From the NCBI RefSeq assembly GCF_024198235.1, contig NZ_JAKCFB010000015.1, forward strand, positions 143,355 through 207,354: 64,000 nt of DNA, read 5' to 3'. The DNA comes from Myxococcus dinghuensis (GTDB lineage Bacteria > Myxococcota > Myxococcia > Myxococcales > Myxococcaceae). Positions 28,257 to 37,028 of this stretch are shown one piece after another (within the stretch, counting starts at the first letter, position 1; the number at the start of each line of letters is the position of its first letter). The position numbers and the translations under genes are program-made. Below the pieces are notes generated by a model. That model did no database searches, was not told where the DNA came from, and worked only from the letters and a program-made list of their open reading frames with translations.

Positions 28257-28282
28257 GGCCCGGCGCGCCAGACCGCCGGGCC
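28257..28282. terminator. 9-bp hairpin between convergent genes
   Basis: GGCCCGGCG (28257-28265) pairs perfectly with CGCCGGGCC (28274-28282) across an 8-base loop. It ends 2 bases from the sugar-transferase stop codon and lies 19 bases after the protease stop. It would serve both strands; no U tract. Confidence 0.45.
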
Positions 28283-28283
28283 C

Positions 28284-29678
28284 TCAGTACGCGTTCTTCG
28301 ACAGGAAGCCGCCCAGCGCGGTGCGCACGAGGATCTTCAGGTCCATGAGCAGCGACCAGTTCTCGATGTAGTACAGGTCGTACTCGATGCGCTTCTCGAT
28401 GCACGTCTGGCCGCGCAGGCCGTTGATCTGCGCCCAGCCGGTGATGCCCGCCTTCACCTTGTGCCGCAGGTGGTAGCGCGGAATCTGGCGCTTGAACTCC
28501 TCGATGAACACCGGGCGCTCCGGGCGCGGGCCCACCAGGCTCATGTCCCCGCGCAGCACGTTGAAGAACTGCGGCAGCTCGTCCAGCGAGTACTTGCGCA
28601 GGAACGTGCCGATGCTCGTGCGCCGGGGGTCGTCCCGCCGCGCCATCATCGCGCCGTCCAGCTCCGCGTCCACGCGCATGGTGCGGAACTTGAGGATGTG
28701 GAAGGTGCTGCCATCCATCCCCATCCGCTCCTGGCGATAGAGCAGCGGCCCGCGGCTGGTGAGCCGCACCGCCACGGAGGTGGCCACCATCAGCGGCGCC
28801 GTGACGAGGATGGCCAGGAGCGAGAAGAGGATGTCGAAGGCCCGCTTGGCCACGCGGCTCCAGCCCTCCATCGGGTCGCCCTGGAGGCGGATGATGGGCA
28901 GGCCGCCGAACTCCTCCAGCCCGCCGTACAGGGTGATGTACTGGTACAGGTCCGGCACCACCCTCACGTCCACCGTGCGCAGCGCCAACTGCTCCATCAG
29001 CGGCTTGACGTGGGCCTGGTCCTCCAGCGGCAGCGCGAGGATGACCTGATCCACCGGCTGCGCGTCGAGCACCCGGGCCACGTCGTCCACGTGCCCCACC
29101 ACGCGCACGCCATGGACATGTTGTCCGACCTTCTCCCGCCGCAGCGACAGGACGCCCGTCACGCGGAAGCCCAGCTCGAGGTGTCCCTCCACCGTCTCGA
29201 TGACCCGCTGCCCCAGCTCCCCCGCCCCGATGACCAGGATGGACTTGAGGTTGTGCCCCCGGCGGCGCACCTCGCTGAGCACGTAGCGGAACGCCAGCCG
29301 GCTGCACGTCACCAGCACGAACGAGTAGACGATGAAGATGCCCAGCGTCAGGCGCGAGTAGCGCTCACGCACGAAGTACGTCAGCGCGACCAGGATGAGC
29401 GTGGCGGTGATGGTGGACTTGAAGACCTCGAACACCTCGCCGGTGTTCGTGCGCGACCGGTTCGTCTCGTACAAGCGCCCCTGCTTGAACGTCACCGGGA
29501 AGATGACCAGCACCATCAGCAGCGAGACGAGCGTGTCCTCCCAGGGGGGCACGCCCTCCGTCACCGGCACGATGCCGGAGAAACGCGTCACGTACGCGAG
29601 CCCGAAGGCCATCGCGAGCATGACCATGTCCGCCACAACCTTGATGGACGTGTAGAAGCGCTGGAGACGACTGAACAC
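28284..29678 (-). CDS. Undecaprenyl-phosphate sugar-1-phosphate transferase (WcaJ/polyprenyl glycosylphosphotransferase family)
   Basis: 464 residues. Initiates a polysaccharide repeat unit by moving a hexose-1-phosphate to undecaprenyl phosphate in the inner membrane. Four N-terminal membrane segments, then a CoA-binding-like domain (SILVIGAGELGQRVIETVEG), a fifth hydrophobic segment (AFDILFSLLAILVTAPLMVATSVAV), and the C-terminal catalytic domain with FRTMR, SLDELPQFFNVLRGDMSLVGPRPE and KAGITGWAQINGLRGQT. This is the full-length WcaJ architecture rather than the short PglC/WbaP-type. The GTG at 29678 has AGGAG about 8 bases upstream. Two glycosyltransferases lie next to it, so it probably starts an exopolysaccharide, O-antigen or spore-coat glycan. 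Myxobacteria carry several paralogues, and I cannot tell which pathway this serves. Confidence 0.9.
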   Translation of the reverse strand: MFSRLQRFYTSIKVVADMVMLAMAFGLAYVTRFSGIVPVTEGVPPWEDTLVSLLMVLVIFPVTFKQGRLYETNRSRTNTGEVFEVFKSTITATLILVALTYFVRERYSRLTLGIFIVYSFVLVTCSRLAFRYVLSEVRRRGHNLKSILVIGAGELGQRVIETVEGHLELGFRVTGVLSLRREKVGQHVHGVRVVGHVDDVARVLDAQPVDQVILALPLEDQAHVKPLMEQLALRTVDVRVVPDLYQYITLYGGLEEFGGLPIIRLQGDPMEGWSRVAKRAFDILFSLLAILVTAPLMVATSVAVRLTSRGPLLYRQERMGMDGSTFHILKFRTMRVDAELDGAMMARRDDPRRTSIGTFLRKYSLDELPQFFNVLRGDMSLVGPRPERPVFIEEFKRQIPRYHLRHKVKAGITGWAQINGLRGQTCIEKRIEYDLYYIENWSLLMDLKILVRTALGGFLSKNAY

Positions 29679-29789
29679 GCCTGGACTCCTGTGACTTGGT
29701 CAACGGGGCGCCACCCCACTGCAAGACTCGCACCCCGCCTTCGCGAGCACGCCTCTTGCCCGACTCCCTTCGACGCGCGGGCGTCGTAA

Positions 29790-29805
29790 CACAGAAAACT
29801 CTGTG
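29790..29805. promoter_or_regulatory. Palindrome CACAGA-AAAC-TCTGTG
   Basis: Perfect 6-base arms with a 4-base AT centre, 112 bases upstream of the sugar-transferase start and in the 218-base gap after the glycosyltransferase gene. Outer GTAAC (29787-29791) and GTTAC (29816-29820) add a second symmetry. It may be an operator for the transferase gene or a hairpin after the upstream gene. Confidence 0.3.
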
Positions 29806-29896
29806 AAACCGAAGAGTTACCGGTTCATCCACGAACGAGTGACGAGGGGTGGACACTCGCTGACGACGAATCACGGAGACGGGGATGACAGCGGCG

Positions 29897-31039
29897 TCAC
29901 ACCCGCGCCGTGGACGCTGGGGATTTCCTCGACACCCTGAGGAGGCCCTCCACCTCCGCGAGCATCGCGCGCTGGAAGTGGCCCCTCGAGAAGCGCTCCG
30001 CCTGCGCGCGCGCCGCCCTCGGTTGGAAGCCGGCCTCCCAGGTCTCGAAGCGCCGCACCGCCTCCATGAGCGACTTTGCCGTCTGCTCTGGAAAGAAGAC
30101 TCCGCTCTCAGCGGTCACCGTCTCCAGCGCGCCGCCGCGGCCGTAGGCGATGACGGGGCGGCCGGTGGCCTGGGACTCGAGCGGGGTGATGCCGAAGTCC
30201 TCCTCGGGCGTGAAGATCAGGGCGCGAGCGTCGCGGTAGAGGGACGGCAGTGCGTCGTCCGGGACGTTGCCGAGGAAGCGGATGTTCGGCGGGGGCGCGC
30301 CGGACGTGAGCTTCGCGGCCTCCTGGCCCGTGCCCACGACCCACAGGGGCGCGCCCAGCTCGCGGAACGCCTCGAGCGCGATGTCGAGCCGCTTGTAGGG
30401 CGCGAACGCGCCGAGCCACAGGAAATAGCCGCCGCGACCGCCGCCCTCCAGCGGCACGCGGGCGAAGCGCTCCAGGTCCACCGGCGGGTGGACGACCGCG
30501 GCCTCCCGGCCCCAGAAGCGCGCCACCTTGGCGGCGACGTGGTGGCTGTTGACGACGAAGCGGTCCACCCGTTGCGCCGACGCGCGATCCCACCGCTGGA
30601 GCCACGGTCGCACCGCGTGGGCGGCGGCGCGCACCGGCAGCCGCGCGCGCCCCGGTCCGAAGTAGTCGTCGAACAGGTCCCACATGTACCGCATGGGCGC
30701 GTGCACGTAGCTCAGGTGCGGCGTGCCGGGCGGCGCGCGCAGCCCCTTCGCGACGCAGTGGCTGGAGGAGAGGACCAGGTCGTAGTCCCCCTGGAGGCGC
30801 AGCGACTCGATGGCGCGCGGCATCGCGGGGAGGAAGTGCCGGTAGCGAGCGTGGATGCCGGGGACGTGTTGGAGGAACGAGGTGAAGATGCGCCGGGATT
30901 CGATGGCGGGCGACTGGCTGCCGGGCTTGTGGATGAGGGTGTAGATGTCCGCGTCGGGCAGGGCTTCGCAGAGCGCGTCGAGGACGCGCTCACCGCCGCG
31001 GTGGGTGACGAGCCAATCGTGGACCAGGGCAACCTTCAC
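29897..31039 (-). CDS. Glycosyltransferase family 4 protein
   Basis: 380 residues with a GT-B fold. N-terminal ALVHDWLVTHRGGERVLDAL is the usual acceptor-domain start, HAPMRYMWDLFDDYFG is typical of mannosyl/rhamnosyl transferases in exopolysaccharide loci, and the C-terminal donor domain carries YFLWLGAFAPYKRLDIALEAF, FLGNVPDDALPSLYRDARALIFTPEEDFGITPLESQATG with the E-x7-E-like motif. It adds a sugar to the lipid-linked repeat unit at the cytoplasmic face. The GTG at 31039 begins at VKVALVHDW as homologues do; an ATG 18 bases earlier (MLEAAS) is a possible start. It is divergent from the next glycosyltransferase. Confidence 0.87.
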   Translation of the reverse strand: MKVALVHDWLVTHRGGERVLDALCEALPDADIYTLIHKPGSQSPAIESRRIFTSFLQHVPGIHARYRHFLPAMPRAIESLRLQGDYDLVLSSSHCVAKGLRAPPGTPHLSYVHAPMRYMWDLFDDYFGPGRARLPVRAAAHAVRPWLQRWDRASAQRVDRFVVNSHHVAAKVARFWGREAAVVHPPVDLERFARVPLEGGGRGGYFLWLGAFAPYKRLDIALEAFRELGAPLWVVGTGQEAAKLTSGAPPPNIRFLGNVPDDALPSLYRDARALIFTPEEDFGITPLESQATGRPVIAYGRGGALETVTAESGVFFPEQTAKSLMEAVRRFETWEAGFQPRAARAQAERFSRGHFQRAMLAEVEGLLRVSRKSPASTARV

Positions 31040-31142
31040 GCTGGCGGCTTCTAGCATCCAAGGCCGACCTGTGCAGACAACCGTGAACAGGCGCCCGTCC
31101 ACCTGCTGCCCACGACGCTCGCGCGTGTGGTAGGCGGGGAGC

Positions 31143-32240
31143 GTGGCCCACGTCCTCCTCGACCTGCGCATGGTGCGCGGCCGCCTGCACGGCATCGCCC
31201 GCTACGCGCTGGAGCTGGCCCGGCGCGCGCCGGCGCTCGCGCCGGACCTGCGCTTCTCCGCCCTGGTGCCGCCCCAGGGCCTGCCTGGGGACCTGGGAGG
31301 GCTCGCGCCCCGGCTCCCCCTCCACCGCGCGCGGGCGGGGTTCCTGTCGCCGTTCGAACAACCCGCCCTGGCCCTGGACCTCACCCAGCTCGCGCCCGAC
31401 GTCTTCCACGCCACCTCCTTCGCCCTCCCCCTCTTCTGGAGTGGCCGGCTCGTGGCCACGCTCCACGACGCCAACCACGTCGTGCTCGCGGACCAGTACA
31501 CCCCGGCCCAGTCGCTGTACTACCGCGTCGTGGTGGGGCCGCGCGCGAAGCGGGCCTCCGCGCTGGTGACGGTGTCCGAGTTCTCGCGCGAGGAGCTGGC
31601 GCGGCACCTCGGCCTGTCGCCCTACCGGTTGCAGGTGATTCCCAATGGCGTGGACGCCCGCTTCCAGCCCCCCACGCCCGCGGAGGCCCGGGCCTTCCGG
31701 GCGCGCCACGAGCTGCCGGAGCGCTACGTGGCGGCGGTGGGCAACGCGAAGGCGTTCAAGAACCTGGCCCTGTTGGGACGCTTCGCCGGGGAGCTGCCGG
31801 TGCCCGTCGTCCTGCTCGCGGGCAAGGGCGCGGTGGCGCACGAGCTGGGGTTGCACGAGAACGTGCTCGACCTCGAGGAGCTGCCCGAGGCGGACATGCC
31901 GCTGTTCTACGGCTCGGCGGCGGCGCTGCTCCTGCCCTCCCGCTACGAGGGCTTCGGCCTGCCCGCCCTGGAGGCGATGGCGACGGGCTGCCCCGTCCTG
32001 GTGGCGGACGCCACCGCGCTGCCGGAGGTGGTGGGCAACGCGGCGGTGAAGCTCCCGCCCAACGACGCCCAGGCCTGGTGCGACGCCACGCTGCGCGTGC
32101 TGCGCGACGACGGCCTGCGCGTCGAGCTGGCGGAGCTGGGCCGCGAGCGCGCCGCGCGCTTCACCTGGGACGAGTGCGCCCGGAAGACGGTGGCCGTGTA
32201 CCGGCGCGTGCTGGAGTCCCGCGCGGACCTCGCGCGCTGA
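31143..32240 (+). CDS. Glycosyltransferase family 4 protein
   Basis: 365 residues, GT-B fold. It begins VLLDLRMVRGRLHGIARYALELAR, has LVATLHDANHVVLADQY and ALVTVSEFSREELARHLGL in the middle, and ends with the donor-binding block PLFYGSAAALLLPSRYEGFGLPALEAMATGCPVLVADATALPEVVG, containing the E-x7-E motif (EGFGLPALE). It probably extends the glycan started by the nearby transferase. The GTG at 31143 is preceded by GGGGAG. It is the only plus-strand gene in this polysaccharide group and converges with the ligase gene, leaving a 6-base gap. Confidence 0.87.
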   Translation: MAHVLLDLRMVRGRLHGIARYALELARRAPALAPDLRFSALVPPQGLPGDLGGLAPRLPLHRARAGFLSPFEQPALALDLTQLAPDVFHATSFALPLFWSGRLVATLHDANHVVLADQYTPAQSLYYRVVVGPRAKRASALVTVSEFSREELARHLGLSPYRLQVIPNGVDARFQPPTPAEARAFRARHELPERYVAAVGNAKAFKNLALLGRFAGELPVPVVLLAGKGAVAHELGLHENVLDLEELPEADMPLFYGSAAALLLPSRYEGFGLPALEAMATGCPVLVADATALPEVVGNAAVKLPPNDAQAWCDATLRVLRDDGLRVELAELGRERAARFTWDECARKTVAVYRRVLESRADLAR

Positions 32241-32246
32241 GGCCCG

Positions 32247-33539
32247 TCAGCCGGGGCGGCCCGCGGGCCTGTCCCTCAGCACCTCGCTGCCGTCGCACAG
32301 CCCCAGCCCCCACATGAGCGCGAACGACAGGTGGACGCTCGTGTGGAACGGCAGGTAGTGCACCAGCGCGAGGATGTGGAAGCCCACGAAGGACAGGAGG
32401 GCCCCCGTCGCCGCGAGCGAGCCCGCCCGGTGGCGCCGCACGAGCGCCCACCCCAACAGCACGTGCACCGCGAGCAGCAGCACCAGCCCCACCAGGCCCG
32501 TCTCCGCCCATGTGGTGAGCCACAGGTTGTGCGAGTCGGTGGCCAGCAGCTCGGTGATGCCGGACTGCGCCTGGTTCGCCAGCGCGGCGCTCTTGTGGTT
32601 GCCGAAGCCCACGCCCACCCATGGGTGCTCGCGCACCAGGCTCCAGCCCACGGACATGGCCAGCTCTCGCTCGCCGCCGTAGATGTTGCCCAGCGCCTTC
32701 CCCATCCGGGCGCGCCACGCGGACGAGGAGAGGACGACCACCACCAGCAGCGCGATGAGGACCAGGCCCACCTTGCGCAGCGTGCCGTGGACGAGCAGCA
32801 GCAGCGCCACCACGCTCACGAGCAGCGCCGCGCCCAGGGCGGCCCTCGCGTAGGCGTTGTAGATGGACATCAACATGCCCAGCACCACCGCGCCCGCCAG
32901 CAGGCGGCGCCGCGCGACCTCGGAGCCACCGAGGATGGCCAGCGCCGGACCGAGCGCGGCGATGGCGCCGTGCGCGAAACGCAGGCGGTGGAAGAAGATA
33001 CCGCCCGCCGCGTAGCGCGGGGACGCCTCCGTGCCGAAGTTCTCGTGCAGCCGGCTCAGGTTCAGCTTGAGGAAGGCCGGTGGCTCCCAGGGCCAGCGCA
33101 CCCGGCTCTGGAACATGCCCAGCGCCGCCGCGAACAACCACCCCGCCGCCACCGTCCCGGCCAGCGCCATCCACGGCACGCCCACCGAGCCGATGGACGC
33201 CACGGCCGCGCCCGCCACCGAGTCCAGCACCTGCCCATAACGCGCCGAGCGGGGCCACCCACTGGCGGTGCCCGTCGCGAGCGCCAGCGCGGGCGACACC
33301 AGTTGCCATGCGCACAGCGCCATGCTGGCGAACACGTAGGCGCGGACATCCGGCGCCAACCTCAGCTGCCGGCGGGCCGCCAGCACCAGCGCCAGGAGCA
33401 CCGCCGCCGCCGCGGCCACCTGGAGCACCACCTCCGCGAGCACCAACCCCACGGCCCACATCACCAGGACGGCGGCGACAGCGAGGCGGAGGCGCGGCTC
33501 CAGCGAGGGCCGGGAGGAAGGGTCCATGGAGGGTGACAC
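32247..33539 (-). CDS. O-antigen ligase/polymerase family membrane protein
   Basis: 430 residues with about 11 transmembrane segments and a large periplasmic loop between GSVGVPWM and the later segments. The Wzy_C/WaaL-type block is recognisable: SLVREHPWVGVGFGNHKSA and TDSHNLWLTTWAETGLVGLVLLLAVHVLLG, with the catalytic-type His in SHN. Such enzymes join or polymerise glycans on the periplasmic side. It is the last gene in the purH-to-ligase operon: its GTG start lies 1 base after the lptG stop, so translation is probably coupled. Whether it is a ligase (WaaL) or polymerase (Wzy) cannot be decided from sequence alone; linkage to lptFG favours LPS. Confidence 0.8.
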   Translation of the reverse strand: MSPSMDPSSRPSLEPRLRLAVAAVLVMWAVGLVLAEVVLQVAAAAAVLLALVLAARRQLRLAPDVRAYVFASMALCAWQLVSPALALATGTASGWPRSARYGQVLDSVAGAAVASIGSVGVPWMALAGTVAAGWLFAAALGMFQSRVRWPWEPPAFLKLNLSRLHENFGTEASPRYAAGGIFFHRLRFAHGAIAALGPALAILGGSEVARRRLLAGAVVLGMLMSIYNAYARAALGAALLVSVVALLLLVHGTLRKVGLVLIALLVVVVLSSSAWRARMGKALGNIYGGERELAMSVGWSLVREHPWVGVGFGNHKSAALANQAQSGITELLATDSHNLWLTTWAETGLVGLVLLLAVHVLLGWALVRRHRAGSLAATGALLSFVGFHILALVHYLPFHTSVHLSFALMWGLGLCDGSEVLRDRPAGRPG

Positions 33540-33540
33540 G

Positions 33541-34656
33541 CTATCTCACCGCGAGGAATCGGCGAGGAACGTGGAGATAGCCCTCTCGGTTCAACCAAAG
33601 CGCCGCCGCCGCCACCACGAGCAGGACCACGGGGGTCCAGGCCGCCACCAGGGGCGACAGCCGCTCGGTGAGCACCAGGGTCCGGCACACCATCATCAAG
33701 CCCCACATGGCCACCGCCACGAGCAACCCTTCGACGATGGCGGCCGTCAGGTGGCCGCGCCGGTTCGCGCGCAACGCCAACCCCACCCCGAGCAGCGCCG
33801 CGGGCAGGGCCGCGAGTGGATACGCGAAGCGGTTGTGCAGCGCGAGTTCGTACTGCTTCGTCTCCAGCCCCACGTCCCGGCGCGCGACGATCTGCTCGCG
33901 CAACACCGGCACGCGCATCTGCTCCGGACGCCCCGGACGGATGCGGAAGGCGGAGGCCTCGATGCCCAGGTCGTACTCGGCGCTCTCCAGGTTGCGCACC
34001 GTGGTGTGCTCCTCCCCGGAGAAGGAGCGCTCCACCACGCCCTCGAGCCGCCAGCGGGTGCCCCCCAGCGACGTCATCCCGGCGGCGTCCAGCCGCTTCA
34101 CCAGCTTGAACTCGCGCGACAGCGTGAAGATGGAGACGTCCTGGAAGCCGTCCTGGGCGCTCCCGGAGCGGAGGAAGAAGATGCTGTCCCCGCGGCGGAA
34201 CCGCTGCTTCGGGGAGTAGTAGAAGTTGTAGTCCCCCCAGCGGTTGAAGCGCTGCGTGGTGATTTCGTCGACGCGCCGCCCGGCGTGGGTGGCGACGTAT
34301 TCATCGAAGGCCACCAGGCCCGTGCAGGCCACCAACCCACAAGCCAGCACCGGCGCGTAGAGCGCGGACGGCCCGAAGGTCAGCGCCCGGATGGCCGTCA
34401 CCTCGCCCTTCTTGCGCAGCGCGGACACCGTCGTCCCGGCCGCCAGCAGCAGCGCCGCCGGCCCCAGTTGCTGCACCGCCATGAGGGCCTTGTAGCCATA
34501 CAGCTTGGCCGCATCCAGCGCCCAGCCCTCGCCCGTGTACGTCTTCGCGCGGTCCACGAAGTCCACCACCACGAAGACGAGCACCAGGCCGCCGAGGATG
34601 CCCAGTATGAAGCCCAGGTAGTTGCGCAACACGTAGCCGAAGAGTGTCAGCCTCAC
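33541..34656 (-). CDS. lptG: LPS export permease LptG
   Basis: 371 residues of the YjgP/YjgQ family: N-terminal membrane pair (LRNYLGFILGILGGLVLVFVVVDFVDRAK), the conserved early block LLAAGTTVSALRKKGEVTAIRALTFGPSALYAPVL, a beta-jellyroll periplasmic domain in the middle and C-terminal membrane segments. With LptF and the LptB ATPase (not in this window) it extracts LPS from the inner membrane. I call this copy LptG and the upstream one LptF from gene order; the two are homologous and the assignment could be swapped. The GTG start at 34656 overlaps the lptF stop in a GTGA arrangement. Confidence 0.85.
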   Translation of the reverse strand: MRLTLFGYVLRNYLGFILGILGGLVLVFVVVDFVDRAKTYTGEGWALDAAKLYGYKALMAVQQLGPAALLLAAGTTVSALRKKGEVTAIRALTFGPSALYAPVLACGLVACTGLVAFDEYVATHAGRRVDEITTQRFNRWGDYNFYYSPKQRFRRGDSIFFLRSGSAQDGFQDVSIFTLSREFKLVKRLDAAGMTSLGGTRWRLEGVVERSFSGEEHTTVRNLESAEYDLGIEASAFRIRPGRPEQMRVPVLREQIVARRDVGLETKQYELALHNRFAYPLAALPAALLGVGLALRANRRGHLTAAIVEGLLVAVAMWGLMMVCRTLVLTERLSPLVAAWTPVVLLVVAAAALWLNREGYLHVPRRFLAVR

Positions 34657-35765
34657 CGGACCGTCCCCGAGCGGCTCACCCGATAGAGGGCCACCGCGCC
34701 CACCAGCATGAAGACGACGTTCGCGAGCTGTCCCGCCACCACCACCGGCAGCTTGCCCTGCTGGCCGAGCTGCTCGAAGGCGCGGCTCAGCAGGTAGTAG
34801 AAGACGTAGCCTCCCAGCGTCAGCAGGTAGCCCCACGCCCGCCCCGCCTGACGCCGGCCGATGGCGAGCGGCGTCCCCAGCAAGGCGAAGGCGATGGGGG
34901 CCAGCGAGCCACCGAGCCGGCTGTGCAGCGCCATGAGGATGGTGCGCGAGCTCTCGCCCTTCGCCTCGGCCTCGCGCGCGGCCTCCAGCAGCTCACCGGG
35001 CGTCAGCTCCTCCTTCGAGGACGTGAAGCGCCCCCGCTTGCTCATCGAGGCCCCCACGCCCACGCTGATCTCCGCGCCGTCGAAGTGGATGACGTTGTAG
35101 TCCTTGGACTCGCGGCCCGAGCGGTGGACCTCGCCGTTCTCCAGCGCGAAGCGCAGCACCTCCCCACTGTTGGACGTGCCGACCTGCCCGCGGTGCGCCA
35201 GGACGAGCATGGGCGAGCTGGGCTCGCGCTCGTCCTGCAGGAGCACGTTCGTCCACTTGCCGTCGGCCGTCGACACCTGCTCCGTGTAGAGCGTCAGCTT
35301 GCTGAGGTCCTCGTAGAAGACGCCGGGCTTCACGTCGCCCACCACGTTCTTGCGGATGACCTCGCTCACCAGCAGCTTCACCCCCGTCAGCCCCCAGGGC
35401 TGGGCGGTGGACGTCAGCAACAGCATGAACAGGCTGATCGCCAGCGCGACCCCGAGCGGCGCCGCCAGCAGCCGCATGGGCCCAATGCCCAGCGCCTGGA
35501 GCGCCGTCAGCTCCCGGTCCTCGCCCATCCGTCCCAGGCCCAGCAGGATGGCCAGCAGGAACGCGACGGGCAGCGCCGTCATGAGGAAGTGCGGCGTCAG
35601 GTAGGCCACCAACCGCCCCAGGTCCATCACCGTGACGGACGACCCCAGGAGCACGTCCGTGCCGCGCAGGAACTGCATCACGAACAGCAGCAGGAACATG
35701 AACGCCACCCAGACACCGAGCGGCACCAGCAGCTCCCGGAGCAGGTAGCGTGAGATGCGCGTCAC
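34653..35765 (-). CDS. lptF: LPS export permease LptF
   Basis: 370 residues of the YjgP/YjgQ family. N-terminal RYLLRELLVPLGVWVAFMFLLLFVMQFLR, conserved LLAILLGLGRMGEDRELTALQALGIGPMRLL, a periplasmic jellyroll and C-terminal membrane helices after SSRTILMALHSRLGGSLAPIAFALLGTPLAIG. It forms the LptB2FG ABC exporter with the next gene's product. The GTG start at 35765 overlaps the purD stop (GTGA) and its own stop overlaps the lptG start, so purD, lptF and lptG form one translation-coupled chain. Confidence 0.87.
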   Translation of the reverse strand: MTRISRYLLRELLVPLGVWVAFMFLLLFVMQFLRGTDVLLGSSVTVMDLGRLVAYLTPHFLMTALPVAFLLAILLGLGRMGEDRELTALQALGIGPMRLLAAPLGVALAISLFMLLLTSTAQPWGLTGVKLLVSEVIRKNVVGDVKPGVFYEDLSKLTLYTEQVSTADGKWTNVLLQDEREPSSPMLVLAHRGQVGTSNSGEVLRFALENGEVHRSGRESKDYNVIHFDGAEISVGVGASMSKRGRFTSSKEELTPGELLEAAREAEAKGESSRTILMALHSRLGGSLAPIAFALLGTPLAIGRRQAGRAWGYLLTLGGYVFYYLLSRAFEQLGQQGKLPVVVAGQLANVVFMLVGAVALYRVSRSGTVR

Positions 35766-37021
35766 GACGCGGCCTTCAGTCCCTTCGCGCCGATGTCACG
35801 GCGGAAGTGCATGCCGTCGAAGCGCACCGCCGCCACCGCCGCGTAGGCCCGCTCGCGCGCCCGCGCCAGGTCCTCGCCCCGCGCGCACACCGTGAGCACC
35901 CGGCCGCCGCTCGTCACCAGCGCGTCCGCGCGCTGCTCCACGCCGGCCAGGAACACCGTGGCGTCCGCCGGCACCGCGTCCAGCCCGTCGATGCGCTGCC
36001 CCTTGCGCGGCGCCTCGGGATACCCCTCCGCCGCCACCACCACGCCCACCGAGGCGCCCGGTGCCACGGCCAGCGTCCGCGCCTCCAGTTGCCCCCGCGC
36101 GCACGCGTCCACCAGCGGCAGCAGGTCCTCACCGAGCTGCATCATCAACACCTGCGTCTCCGGGTCCCCGAAGCGCGCGTTGAACTCCAGCACCTTCGGC
36201 CCGCTGCGCGTCAGCATCAGCCCCGCGTAGAGCACGCCCCGGAAGCCGAGCCCGCGCCGCCGCAGCACGGCCAGCGTGGGGGCGATGACCTGCTCGCCCA
36301 CCTGGGCCAACTGCGCCGCGTCGAGGAAGGGCGCGGGAGCATAGGCACCCATGCCGCCGGTGTTCGGCCCCGTGTCGCCGTCCCCGACCCGCTTGTGGTC
36401 CTGCGACAGGGGCAGCATCGCGTAGCGCTCGCCGTCACACAGCGCCATCGCGGAGACCTCCTCGCCCTCGAGCACCTCCTCCAGCACCATGCGCTGGCCG
36501 GAGTGGCCCATCGCCGCCACCGCGCGCACCGCCTCGCGCGCGGCCTCCACGTCGTGCGCGACGATGACGCCCTTGCCCGCGGCCAGCCCGTCCGCCTTCA
36601 CCACGATGCGGCCCTGCGCCACCGCGTAGGCCTCCGCCTCGGCCGCGTCCGTGAAGGTGCGGAAGGCCGCGGTGGGCACGCCCGCCTCGGCCATGATCTC
36701 CTTGGCGAACGCCTTGCTCCCCTCGATGAGCGCCGCGCCCGCCACCGGCCCGAAACAGGGGATGCCCGCGGCGGCCAGGGCGTCCGCCACGCCCGCCACG
36801 AGCGGCGCCTCCGGCCCCACGACGACGAGGTCCACCGCCTCGCGACGCGCGAGCGCCACGACCTCGTCGGGCACCTCGGCTCGCACCGGAACGTTGGTGG
36901 CGACCCTCGCCGTCCCCGGGTTGCCCGGCGCGCACAAGAGCCGGGTCAGTCGAGGACTCTGGGCCAGCTTCCACGCCAGCGCGTGTTCACGGCCTCCGGA
37001 ACCGAGCAGCAGGACCTTCAC
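35762..37021 (-). CDS. purD: Phosphoribosylamine-glycine ligase (GAR synthetase)
   Basis: 419 residues. Joins glycine to phosphoribosylamine with ATP in step 2 of purine synthesis. The N-domain GSGGREHALAWKL, the ATP-grasp region (IVVKADGLAAGKGV, LSQDHKRVGDGDTGPNTGGMGAYAP) and the C-domain motif VLEFNARFGDPETQ are all intact. The GTG at 37021 is chosen because homologues begin KVLLLGSGG and GGTGAGG lies a few bases upstream; a GTG 6 bases earlier is possible. It lies between the zinc-ribbon/TPR gene (a few bases upstream) and lptF (4-base overlap). Confidence 0.95.
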   Translation of the reverse strand: MKVLLLGSGGREHALAWKLAQSPRLTRLLCAPGNPGTARVATNVPVRAEVPDEVVALARREAVDLVVVGPEAPLVAGVADALAAAGIPCFGPVAGAALIEGSKAFAKEIMAEAGVPTAAFRTFTDAAEAEAYAVAQGRIVVKADGLAAGKGVIVAHDVEAAREAVRAVAAMGHSGQRMVLEEVLEGEEVSAMALCDGERYAMLPLSQDHKRVGDGDTGPNTGGMGAYAPAPFLDAAQLAQVGEQVIAPTLAVLRRRGLGFRGVLYAGLMLTRSGPKVLEFNARFGDPETQVLMMQLGEDLLPLVDACARGQLEARTLAVAPGASVGVVVAAEGYPEAPRKGQRIDGLDAVPADATVFLAGVEQRADALVTSGGRVLTVCARGEDLARARERAYAAVAAVRFDGMHFRRDIGAKGLKAAS

Positions 37022-37028
37022 ATCCACC

